Below are positions 34,453 through 41,887 of a DNA stretch of 64,000 nt, in pieces. The notes below the pieces were generated by a model. The model made no database searches and was not told the origin of the DNA. It saw only the letters and a program-made list of their open reading frames with translations. The first letter of the stretch is position 1. Every line of letters begins with the position of its first letter. The position numbers and the translations under genes were made by a program. The stretch covers positions 1 to 64,000 of the forward strand of contig LSIG01000034.1 in assembly GCA_001556125.1 (NCBI GenBank). Direction: 5' to 3'. This DNA is from Rhizobiales bacterium CCH10-E5 (GTDB taxonomy: Bacteria > Pseudomonadota > Alphaproteobacteria > Rhizobiales > Beijerinckiaceae).

Positions 34453-36140
34453 CCGCGACGCTCGATCCCGTCACGCTCGCCGTGCTGAAGGGCCGGCTCG
34501 AGCAGATCGCCAACGAGATGGACGCGACGCTCTATCGCTCCGCCTTCAACCCGATCATCGCCGAGGCGCATGACGCCTGTCACGGGCTCTATCACGCGAC
34601 CACCGGCGACACCCTGGTCCAGGGCACGTCGGGCCTGCCGATCTTCGTCGGCGCGATGGCCTTCGCCGTGCGCGCCGTGATCGCGCGCGTCGAGGCCGGA
34701 GCGCCGAACGAACCCGGCGACACCTGGCTGTTCAACGACCCCTATGAGGGCGGCACCCATCTCAACGACATGCGCCTGGTGCGGCCGATCTTCCGGGACG
34801 GCAAGCTGTTCTGCTGGCTCGCCTCGGTCGGTCACTGGCTCGATGTCGGCGGCAACGTGCCGGGCAATTTCAACGCCAAGGCGACCGAGAGCTTCCAGGA
34901 GGGCTTCCGCATCCCGCCGGTGAAGCTCGTCCGCAGAGGCGAATTCCAGGGCGACATCGTCGAGATCCTCAGTGCCAATTCGCGCCTGCCGCAGTCGAAC
35001 TGGGGCGATCTCAACGGCCAGCTCAACGCGCTCGACCTCGGCGAGCGGCGGCTCTCCGCCCTGCTCGACGATTACGGCACGCCGACGGTCGAGGCCGCGC
35101 TCGACGCCTTCAGCGCGCGGGCCGAAGCCCTGATGCGGGCCGAGATCGCGGCCCTGCCGGACGGTCGCTACAGCTTCGACGACTTCCTCGACAATGACGG
35201 CATCAGCGACGAGCCGCTGCGCATCGCGCTCGATCTCACCATCGCGGGCGATGCGATGACGCTCGACTTCTCGCGCTCGGCGCCGCCCTGCCGCGGGCCG
35301 CTCAACATCGCCTACTCGACCGCAGTGGCCTGCTGCTATGTCGCGCTCAAGCACATCTTCCCGCATGTCCCGGCCAATGCCGGCGTGCTGAAGCCGATCA
35401 CCTTCGTGATTCCCGACACGACCCTGCTCGGGGTCAAGCCGCCCAAGCCGGTCGGCGGCTATACCGAAACCATCCTGCGCGTCATCGACACGGTCTTCGG
35501 CGCCTTCGCGCAGATCGCACCGGAGCGGGCGAACGGCTCGCCCTATGCGACGATCAACGCGCTCTCGCTGGCCGGCCATCGCGACGACGGCTCGCGCTTC
35601 GTGATGTTCTCCTTCTTCGGCGGCGGCCTCGGCGGCAACCCGGAAGGCGACGGGCTGAACCATGGCAACAACCCGATCTCGACGGCGACGATTCCGCCGG
35701 CCGAGATTCTGGAGGCGGCCTACCCCGTGATGTTCACGCAATGGGCGCTGCGACCGGATTCGGGCGGAGCCGGCCGCCATCGCGGTGGCTGCGGCGCGAT
35801 CTACGAGATCGAGGTACTGGCGAAGGGCGGCGCCGACGTCTTCCTGCTCGGCGAGCGCGGCAAGTTTCCGCCCTTCGGCGTCGCCGGTGGCAAGTCGGCC
35901 GCCATGAACCGCTTCGTCTACGACACGGCGAACGGGCCGAAATCCCCGGCGCTCGTCACCAAGATCGCGGACATCCACATCGCGAAGGGCCAGCGCGTGC
36001 GCCTCGAGAGCCCCGGTGGCGGCGGCTATGGCGACCCGCACCAGCGCGACCGCGAGGCGCTGCGCCGCGACGTGGCCCATGGCTATGTCAGCCCCGGTGC
36101 AGCCCGGGACGTCTACGGCTTCGACAGCGAGATCGGCTGA
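34449..36140 (+). CDS. Hydantoinase/oxoprolinase B subunit (HyuB-like)
   Basis: The 563-residue protein belongs to the HyuB family. It starts with LDPVTLAVLKGRLEQIANEMDATL, the universal N-terminal block, and carries NDPYEGGTHLNDMRL and GGGGYGDP near the C-terminus. HyuB forms a complex with HyuA in ATP-dependent opening of 5-oxoproline, hydantoins, caprolactam or related lactams, or in ATP-dependent carboxylation of ketones. It starts with GTG overlapping the lyase stop, and the HyuA gene begins within its stop codon. The subunit order (B before A) is a common variant. Confidence 0.93.
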   Translation: MTATLDPVTLAVLKGRLEQIANEMDATLYRSAFNPIIAEAHDACHGLYHATTGDTLVQGTSGLPIFVGAMAFAVRAVIARVEAGAPNEPGDTWLFNDPYEGGTHLNDMRLVRPIFRDGKLFCWLASVGHWLDVGGNVPGNFNAKATESFQEGFRIPPVKLVRRGEFQGDIVEILSANSRLPQSNWGDLNGQLNALDLGERRLSALLDDYGTPTVEAALDAFSARAEALMRAEIAALPDGRYSFDDFLDNDGISDEPLRIALDLTIAGDAMTLDFSRSAPPCRGPLNIAYSTAVACCYVALKHIFPHVPANAGVLKPITFVIPDTTLLGVKPPKPVGGYTETILRVIDTVFGAFAQIAPERANGSPYATINALSLAGHRDDGSRFVMFSFFGGGLGGNPEGDGLNHGNNPISTATIPPAEILEAAYPVMFTQWALRPDSGGAGRHRGGCGAIYEIEVLAKGGADVFLLGERGKFPPFGVAGGKSAAMNRFVYDTANGPKSPALVTKIADIHIAKGQRVRLESPGGGGYGDPHQRDREALRRDVAHGYVSPGAARDVYGFDSEIG

Positions 36141-38200
36141 TGACCACCTCCTCTCCCAAGGCCGTCGTCGGCGTCGATGTCGGCGGCACCTTCACCGATC
36201 TGTTCTGGTTCGACGAGGCGGCCAAGCGCTTCCGCACCGCCAAGGTCCCCTCCCAGCGCGGCGACGAGGCCAAGGGCTTCATCGCCGGGCTGACGACCTT
36301 CGGCCCGGTCTCGGAGCTGGCCTCGATCGTGCACGGCACCACGGTCGGCACCAATGCGCTGCTGGAACGCAAGGGCGCCAGGGTCGGCATCATCACCACG
36401 CCGGGCTTTCGTGACGCGCTGGAGATGCGCCGCCGCGACCGCCGCCAGACCTGGGGGCTCTGGGGCGATTTCGTCCCGGTCGCGGCGCGCGACTGCCGCG
36501 TCGAGGTGCCCGAGCGGACGCTGGCCGACGGCACGATCCATGTGGCGGTCGATCGCGAGGCGGTGCGCGAGGCCGCGCGCGCCCTGCACGAAAGGGGCTG
36601 CGAGGCGCTCGCCATCATCTTCATCAACGCCTATGCCAACCCGCATAACGAGCGCGACGCGCTGGAGGCCGCCCGCGCCGTCTGGCCGAACGAGAACATC
36701 GCCTGCTCCTCCGCGATCCTGCCGGAGATCCGCGAGTTCGAGCGCTCCTCGACGACGGCGCTCAACGCCACGCTCCAGCCGGTCGTCGGCTCCTATCTCG
36801 GCCGGCTCGAACAGGCGCTAGCGGCCGACGGCTTCGAGGGTCGCTTCCACATCGTGCAGAGCAATGGCGGCGTGATGTCGACCGCCACGGCGCGGCGCCT
36901 GCCGGTCCGGACCGCCCTGTCGGGCCCGGCGGCGGGCGTCATCGCGGCCGCCGCGATCGCGCGTGCGGCGGGCCATCCCGACATCATCACGGGCGATCTC
37001 GGCGGCACCTCCTTCGACGTCTCGCTGATCGCCGGCGGCCAGGCGGCGCTCGCCGCCCAGACGACGATCGATTTCGGCATGGTCATCCGCACACCGATGA
37101 TCGAGATCACCACGATCGGCGCCGGCGGCGGCTCGATCGCGCGCGTCGATGCCGGCGGGCTGCTCGAGGTCGGCCCGGAAAGCGCGGGCTCCCGCCCTGG
37201 TCCGGTCTGCTACGGGCAGGGCAACACCCGTCCGACCCTGACCGACGCCAATCTGGTGCTCGGCCGTATCGACGGCGAGAAGCCGCTCGGCACGCTGCAG
37301 CGGCTCGATGTCGACGCCGCCAGGGGCGCGATCGCCCGGGAGATCGCCGAGCCGCTCGGGCTCGACGTGATGGCGGCGGCGGAAGCCATCGTGAAGATCG
37401 CCAATGCGCGCATGGCCGGCGCGATCCGCCTCGTCTCGATCGAGCGCGGCCACGACCCGGCAAAGTTCATGGCGATGCCGTTCGGCGGCGGCGGCGCCCT
37501 CCACGCCGGCGCCCTGATCCACGAGGTCGGGCTGAAGGGCGCGCTGGTGCCGCGCTTTCCGGGCGTGACCTCGGCGCTGGGCTGCGTCATCGCCGATATC
37601 CGCCATGACGGCGTGCAGACGGTGAACCTGATGCTGGAGGGGCTGGACGCTGCGGCCCTCGACGCCCGCATGGTCGAGGCTGGGCGCGAGGCCCACCGGG
37701 TCGTCGCCGAGGCCGGCCTGTCGGTCGAGCGCATCGACGTGCTCTACGAACTCGACATGCATTATCTCGGGCAGACGCATACGGTCTCGGTGCCGCTCCC
37801 GGTCACGCTCGGAGAGGCCGGGACCGGCGTCACCGGCGACGTCATCCGCGAGGCTTTCGAAACCGCCTATGGCGCCGCGTTCAGCCGGCTCCTGCCGGGT
37901 ATCCCGCTGCGTATCGTCACGCTGCGGACCGCCGCCATCGGCCGCCGGCCGGCCTTCGACCTGACGGCGCTCGCTCCCTCGGACGAGGCCAGCCTGGAGC
38001 TGGCCCGCCGCGGCACGCGCCAAGTCTATCTCGACGGCGCCTGGCGCGAGACCGCGATCTGGTCGCGGCTCGATCTTCCGGTCGGCACCCGCATCGGGGG
38101 ACCGGCGGTCTTCGAGCAGCCCGATGCCACCGTGCTGCTCGACCCCGGCCTCACCGCCGAAGTCGACGCGCTCGGCAACCTCGTCATCCTGAGGAGCTGA
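36140..38200 (+). CDS. Hydantoinase/oxoprolinase A subunit (HyuA-like)
   Basis: The 686-residue actin-fold ATPase subunit carries the phosphate loop GVDVGGTFTDLF near the N-terminus, VHGTTVGTNALLERKG, the second phosphate-binding segment TGDLGGTSFDVSL and GAGGGSIARVD, then the C-terminal hydantoinase domain (GGALHA, PRFPGVTSALG). It uses ATP to phosphorylate the substrate amide or carbonyl oxygen, with HyuB. Its start ATG overlaps the HyuB TGA by one base. The sequence does not tell whether it is a hydantoinase, oxoprolinase, lactamase or carboxylase; a carboxylase would usually need further subunits, which are absent. Confidence 0.93.
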   Translation: MTTSSPKAVVGVDVGGTFTDLFWFDEAAKRFRTAKVPSQRGDEAKGFIAGLTTFGPVSELASIVHGTTVGTNALLERKGARVGIITTPGFRDALEMRRRDRRQTWGLWGDFVPVAARDCRVEVPERTLADGTIHVAVDREAVREAARALHERGCEALAIIFINAYANPHNERDALEAARAVWPNENIACSSAILPEIREFERSSTTALNATLQPVVGSYLGRLEQALAADGFEGRFHIVQSNGGVMSTATARRLPVRTALSGPAAGVIAAAAIARAAGHPDIITGDLGGTSFDVSLIAGGQAALAAQTTIDFGMVIRTPMIEITTIGAGGGSIARVDAGGLLEVGPESAGSRPGPVCYGQGNTRPTLTDANLVLGRIDGEKPLGTLQRLDVDAARGAIAREIAEPLGLDVMAAAEAIVKIANARMAGAIRLVSIERGHDPAKFMAMPFGGGGALHAGALIHEVGLKGALVPRFPGVTSALGCVIADIRHDGVQTVNLMLEGLDAAALDARMVEAGREAHRVVAEAGLSVERIDVLYELDMHYLGQTHTVSVPLPVTLGEAGTGVTGDVIREAFETAYGAAFSRLLPGIPLRIVTLRTAAIGRRPAFDLTALAPSDEASLELARRGTRQVYLDGAWRETAIWSRLDLPVGTRIGGPAVFEQPDATVLLDPGLTAEVDALGNLVILRS

Positions 38201-38202
38201 TC

Positions 38203-38808
38203 ATGGCCGGCCCGATCACCGACATTGCCGCGACCGCCCTGCTGATCGTCGACCTGCAGAACGACTTCATCCATCGAGACGGCGCCTATGCGAAGGGCGG
38301 CGCCGCCTCGCCCGAGGCGCAGGCGCTGCCCGGCCGGCTGCTGCCGCTGGTCGAGCGCTTTCGCGCACAGGGCGGGCTGGTGGCGGCGACGCAGTTCACG
38401 CTGGTGCCGGGCCGCGGCGGCGAGCCGCTGATCTCGCCGCATCTCAAGCGGATGCGGCCCTTCCTGAAGCGCGGCGACTTCCTGCCCGGCGGCTGGGGCC
38501 ACCGCGTCGTCGACGCGCTGCAGCCGATCGACGTATCGGTCGAAAAGATCGCCTATTCCGCGTTCTACCAGACCCGGCTGGAGTGGGTTCTGCGCAAGCT
38601 CGGCATCGCGCACCTCGTCGTTGCCGGCATCGTCACCAATGGCGGCGTCGCCTCGACCGTCCGCGACGCCCATGTCCGCGATCTCGACGTGACCGTGCTC
38701 GAGGATGGCTGCGCGGCTCCCACGCCGACCATGCATGCGGAGGCGATCGCGGCGCTGAAACCCGTCGCGCGGATCGCCACCATCGCCGGGGTGATCGCCG
38801 AGTTATGA
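38203..38808 (+). CDS. Isochorismatase-fold hydrolase lacking the nucleophilic cysteine
   Basis: The 201-residue protein has the cysteine-hydrolase/isochorismatase fold. Catalytic Asp17 (VDLQNDF) and Lys115 (EKIAYSAF) are present. The third member of the triad, the cysteine in the usual TNVCV segment, reads TNGGV here, so residue 148 is glycine; the DNA (ACCAATGGCGGCGTC) confirms this. Isochorismatases such as EntB also lack this cysteine, whereas amidases of the family need it. The protein may therefore hydrolyse an enol ether or vinyl compound or act non-covalently, rather than as an N-carbamoylsarcosine-type amidase. It lies 2 bp after hyuA and overlaps the flavoprotein gene by 4 bp. Confidence 0.88.
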   Translation: MAGPITDIAATALLIVDLQNDFIHRDGAYAKGGAASPEAQALPGRLLPLVERFRAQGGLVAATQFTLVPGRGGEPLISPHLKRMRPFLKRGDFLPGGWGHRVVDALQPIDVSVEKIAYSAFYQTRLEWVLRKLGIAHLVVAGIVTNGGVASTVRDAHVRDLDVTVLEDGCAAPTPTMHAEAIAALKPVARIATIAGVIAEL

Positions 38809-40223
38809 GTGCCGTGACCGCCGTCCTTCCGGCCGCGGGCCGCTCCTTCGACGCCGAGGCCGACGTCCTGATCATCGGCGCCGGCGCCGCCGGGCTGGTC
38901 GCCGCGCTTGCCGCCAGCGAGGCGGGCGCCGAGGTCGTCGTCGTCGAGCGCGACGCGCTGCCGAGCGGCTCGACCGCACTCTCGGCCGGCCTGATCCCGG
39001 CCGCAGCGACCCGCTTCCAGCGCGCCGCCGGCATCGAGGACAGTGCCGAACTGTTCGCAGCCGACATCATGGCCAAGGCCGGGAACGAGCCCGATCCCGC
39101 CATCGTTTGGCGTCTCACCGCGCATGTCGGCCCGGTGCTGGAATGGCTCGCCGATCGCCACGGCCTGCCCTTCGATGTCGTGACGAACTTCTCCTATCCG
39201 GGCCATTCCGCCCGCCGCATGCACGGCCTGCCGAAGCGCACCGGCTCGGAGCTGGTCGACCGGCTGCGCGAAGCAGCAGAGGCCCGCGACATCCCGATCC
39301 TGACCGGGTTTCGCGCCACCACGCTCTTCACCGACCCTGCCGGCCGCGTCGCCGGCATCGCGGGCACCCGCCCCGGCGGCGGCGAGGAGCAGATCGGCTG
39401 CCGGGCGCTGGTGCTCGCCTGCAACGGCTATGGCGGCAACCGCGCTATCGTCGCGAAACACATCCCCGAAATGGTCGACGCGCTCTGGTTCGGCCATTCC
39501 GGCAATGAGGGCGACGCCGTGCTTTGGGGCGATGCGCTCGGCGCCGACCTCGTCGCCATGTCGGGGCATCAGGGCCACGGCTCCGTCGCCCACCCCCACG
39601 GCATCCTGATCACCTGGGCGACGATCATGGAGGGCGGGTTCCAGGTCAATGCCCGGGGCGAGCGCTTCTCCGACGAAAGCCATGGCTATTCGGAACAGGC
39701 GGCAACCGTCCTCGGCCAGCCCGGCGGCAAGGCCTGGACGATCTTCGACGGCCGCATCGCGGCCATCGCCCGGCAGTTCGAGGACTTCCGCAACGCCGAG
39801 GCGCAGGGCGCCATCGTGCAGGCGCAGGACATCGCCAGCCTTGCCCGGATGCTCGGCCTGCCGCCCGATGCCCTGGCGGCGACGGCGGCTGAGGTCGAGG
39901 CGCTGAAGCAGGGCAATGGCAGCGACCGCTTCGGCCGCGACTTCCGCGGTGCGCAGCCTTTGGCGGCTCCGTTCTGCGCCGTCGCTGTCACCGGGGCCCT
40001 CTTCCACACCCAGGGCGGCCTGAGGATCGACCCGCACGCCCGCGTGCTACGACCGGACGGATCCGCCTTCGCCAATCTCTTCGCCTGTGGCGGCGCGGCA
40101 GTCGGCGTGTCGGGCCGCCGTGCCTCCGGCTATCTCTCGGGCAACGGGCTGCTGACGGCGGTCGGGCTGGGCGAGATCGCCGGGCGGGAAGCCGCGCGCT
40201 TGGCATCGGTCGACCCGGCCTGA
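38805..40223 (+). CDS. FAD-dependent dehydrogenase, fumarate-reductase/succinate-dehydrogenase flavoprotein type
   Basis: The 472-residue flavoprotein has the N-terminal FAD loop LIIGAGAAGLVAALAAS and ERD at the strand end. Other features are GSTALSAGLIPAA, LACNGYGGNRA, a mid-domain HPHG block, and the C-terminal FAD contact TQGGLRIDPHARVL with SGYLSGNGL. This is the fumarate-reductase flavoprotein family, which includes tricarballylate dehydrogenase, 3-ketosteroid dehydrogenase and urocanate reductase. No signal peptide is present, so it is cytoplasmic. Given the cluster it could desaturate a saturated di- or tricarboxylate before hydration. The ATG overlaps the previous stop. It ends the array. 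Confidence 0.88.
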   Translation: MSAVTAVLPAAGRSFDAEADVLIIGAGAAGLVAALAASEAGAEVVVVERDALPSGSTALSAGLIPAAATRFQRAAGIEDSAELFAADIMAKAGNEPDPAIVWRLTAHVGPVLEWLADRHGLPFDVVTNFSYPGHSARRMHGLPKRTGSELVDRLREAAEARDIPILTGFRATTLFTDPAGRVAGIAGTRPGGGEEQIGCRALVLACNGYGGNRAIVAKHIPEMVDALWFGHSGNEGDAVLWGDALGADLVAMSGHQGHGSVAHPHGILITWATIMEGGFQVNARGERFSDESHGYSEQAATVLGQPGGKAWTIFDGRIAAIARQFEDFRNAEAQGAIVQAQDIASLARMLGLPPDALAATAAEVEALKQGNGSDRFGRDFRGAQPLAAPFCAVAVTGALFHTQGGLRIDPHARVLRPDGSAFANLFACGGAAVGVSGRRASGYLSGNGLLTAVGLGEIAGREAARLASVDPA

Positions 40224-40570
40224 GACATCGTCGGCGCATGGCCGGTTCGACAGCGGGGCTCTCAGGGCGATCGACCGAACGCGATGGCTCATGATTGCGA
40301 GGCGCGGATTCGTGATGATCCGCGAGCGGCGACGCAGAGCATCAGCGCAAACACCTGCAATCATTTGCAAATTGGCGGCGCGTCGGCGTGGCTCAGGCTC
40401 CCCGATATGTCCTCATCCAGAGGGACATCCTTGCCGGCGACCCTTGCCTGAACCGCAACAGCGCCATTTATGATCAACGCGGACGAAGCGACACGCTGCG
40501 GCAGAGCCTCACCCCTGAGCCATGCTGCCGTCCGCCCCTTCGATGACCGAGCCAGCAAGGAGACGTCGCG
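40224..40570. other. Intergenic stretch with small palindromes
   Basis: No gene is supported in these 347 bases. Visible structure: ATGTCC/GGACAT inverted repeat with a 10-nt spacer around 40414-40435, and a TATGAT box at 40469-40474 with a TTGCCT 19 bp upstream that could be a weak rightward promoter for the following pair. AAGGAG at about 40557 is the ribosome-binding site of the next gene. Short open frames here show no domain or codon signal. Confidence 0.3.
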
Positions 40571-41071
40571 TTGAGCCAGGACCGATCGACCCGCCGCGCC
40601 TTTCTCGCCAGCGGCTCCGCCCTTGCGGGCGCCGCGCTCCTGACCGGAGCACCCGGCCTGCTGTTGCCCGCCCGGGCGCAGGGGCTGGCCCCCACCCCGA
40701 CCATGCCGGGCGGCGCCAATAACTACATCCCCGGCGCCCCGATCGTCAGCCGGATCGGCGGCGGCGGCTTCTGGATGACCGGGACGGTGCGTCGCGCTGG
40801 CGACGGCGCGCCGCTGCCCGGCATCCGCATCCAGATCTGGGCCCACACCACCGAGGGCCGCGAGAACGACGCTCATAGCCACGGTGCCACGCTCACAGGC
40901 GCGGATGGCACGTTCCGCCTGGAAATGCCCCAGATCATCCCGGCCTTCGGACAGGCGCATGGCCACCTCGCCTATGAGGGCGACGGCTTCAAGACGGTCT
41001 TCCTGCGTCCCGTCATGGCCCGCGCGCGCGACACCAGCCTCAGCGCCCATTTCGTGCTCCAGCCGGTCTGA
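40571..41071 (+). CDS. Tat-exported intradiol-dioxygenase-fold protein
   Basis: The 166-residue protein starts with TTG, supported by AAGGAG 8 nt upstream. A twin-arginine signal (STRRAFLASGSALAGAALL) leads to a mature domain of about 130 residues with the intradiol dioxygenase beta-fold: GTVRRAGDGAPLPGIRIQIW, ADGTFRLEMP and the HGH that matches the HxH iron-ligand pair. The positions that normally carry the two tyrosine ligands appear to be Glu (GRE) and Phe, so classic catechol chemistry is unlikely. It may bind another metal or ligand in the periplasm. It is followed 5 bp later by a haem-binding membrane protein. Confidence 0.72.
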   Translation: MSQDRSTRRAFLASGSALAGAALLTGAPGLLLPARAQGLAPTPTMPGGANNYIPGAPIVSRIGGGGFWMTGTVRRAGDGAPLPGIRIQIWAHTTEGRENDAHSHGATLTGADGTFRLEMPQIIPAFGQAHGHLAYEGDGFKTVFLRPVMARARDTSLSAHFVLQPV

Positions 41072-41076
41072 GCGGC

Positions 41077-41706
41077 TTGGCCTCGCTTCGGGGACCCCTG
41101 ATCTGGGGGCTGCTCATCCTCGCCGTCACGGTACCGATTGCGCTCGCGGCCGGGAGTCCTCTGCTCGCCTGGCGCGACGGCGTCTACATTGCATCGGGCT
41201 TCGCCGGCATCCTCGCTTTGGCCTTGCTGCTCTTGCAGCCCCTTCTGGCGGGCGGCGCATTGCCCGGCCTGCCGGCCCGGCGGGGCAGGCGCCTGCATGG
41301 CTGGATCGGCGCGGCCCTTGTCGCGCTGATCGTCCTGCACGTCGTGGGGCTATGGGTGACGAGCCCTCCCGACGTCGTCGATGCGCTGCTCTTCGTCTCG
41401 CCGACGCCGTTCTCAGCCTGGGGCGTCGTCGCCATGTGGGCGTTGTTCGCCTCGGCGGCGCTGGCGGCGTGGCGGTTCCGCTTTCGGCTCGCCCCAAGGA
41501 CATGGCGCCTCGCCCATTCCCTCCTCGCGGTCGTCATCGTCATCGGCAGCGTCGTCCATGCCTGGCTCGTCGACGGGACAATGGAGCCATTCTCGAAAGC
41601 GGCGTTTTGTCTGCTCGTGCTGCTGGCGACGGCATGGGTGATCCGCGATCGGCGCGCCTGGGCGCTGCTCCGGCGAAACCGGCGCCCCGCCGACCGCTCG
41701 GCCTGA
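41077..41706 (+). CDS. Ferric-reductase-like transmembrane protein
   Basis: The 209-residue membrane protein has about six helices. Two histidine pairs suit two b-haems across the membrane: RLHGW with VLHVVG, and LAHSLL with VVHAW. This matches the ferric reductase-like transmembrane domain (YedZ/MsrQ type) without FAD or NADPH domains. The start is TTG at 41077, with AGCGG upstream, so initiation is uncertain. Coupled to a periplasmic redox-type protein, it could pass quinol electrons outward, like MsrQ for MsrP; the partnership is inference from adjacency. Confidence 0.78.
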   Translation: MASLRGPLIWGLLILAVTVPIALAAGSPLLAWRDGVYIASGFAGILALALLLLQPLLAGGALPGLPARRGRRLHGWIGAALVALIVLHVVGLWVTSPPDVVDALLFVSPTPFSAWGVVAMWALFASAALAAWRFRFRLAPRTWRLAHSLLAVVIVIGSVVHAWLVDGTMEPFSKAAFCLLVLLATAWVIRDRRAWALLRRNRRPADRSA

Positions 41707-41716
41707 GAGGCCCTGA

Positions 41717-41737
41717 AGGGGCTGCAACCGGGCCCCT
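41717..41737 (+). terminator. Possible hairpin terminator after the membrane protein
   Basis: AGGGGC (41717-41722) pairs with GCCCCT (41732-41737) around a 9-nt loop, 11 bases after the stop codon. There is no U-tract, so it may be a weak or Rho-dependent terminator. The remaining bases to the autotransporter start hold nothing recognisable. Confidence 0.35.
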
Positions 41738-41887
41738 CCCGAGATCGATGCAAGCTTTGGACTTTTCGGAGGCGGCCTGTTCGCGGCCAATGGCCGGGTC
41801 CGACTCGCCGAGCCGATCCTGCCGATGCCTTGCCTTCCCGAAGCCCGATGCGCCCGAACCCGCAGAAACCTCTGCCGGGCCGGCCGA

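Noticed and set aside
36140..38200. HyuAB as acetone/acetophenone carboxylase
   Set aside because: Those enzymes need additional subunits that are absent here; hydantoinase/oxoprolinase-type activity is the broader, safer call.
40224..40570. Small open frames in the intergenic gap
   Set aside because: No ribosome site in register, no domain and no codon bias; treated as noncoding.
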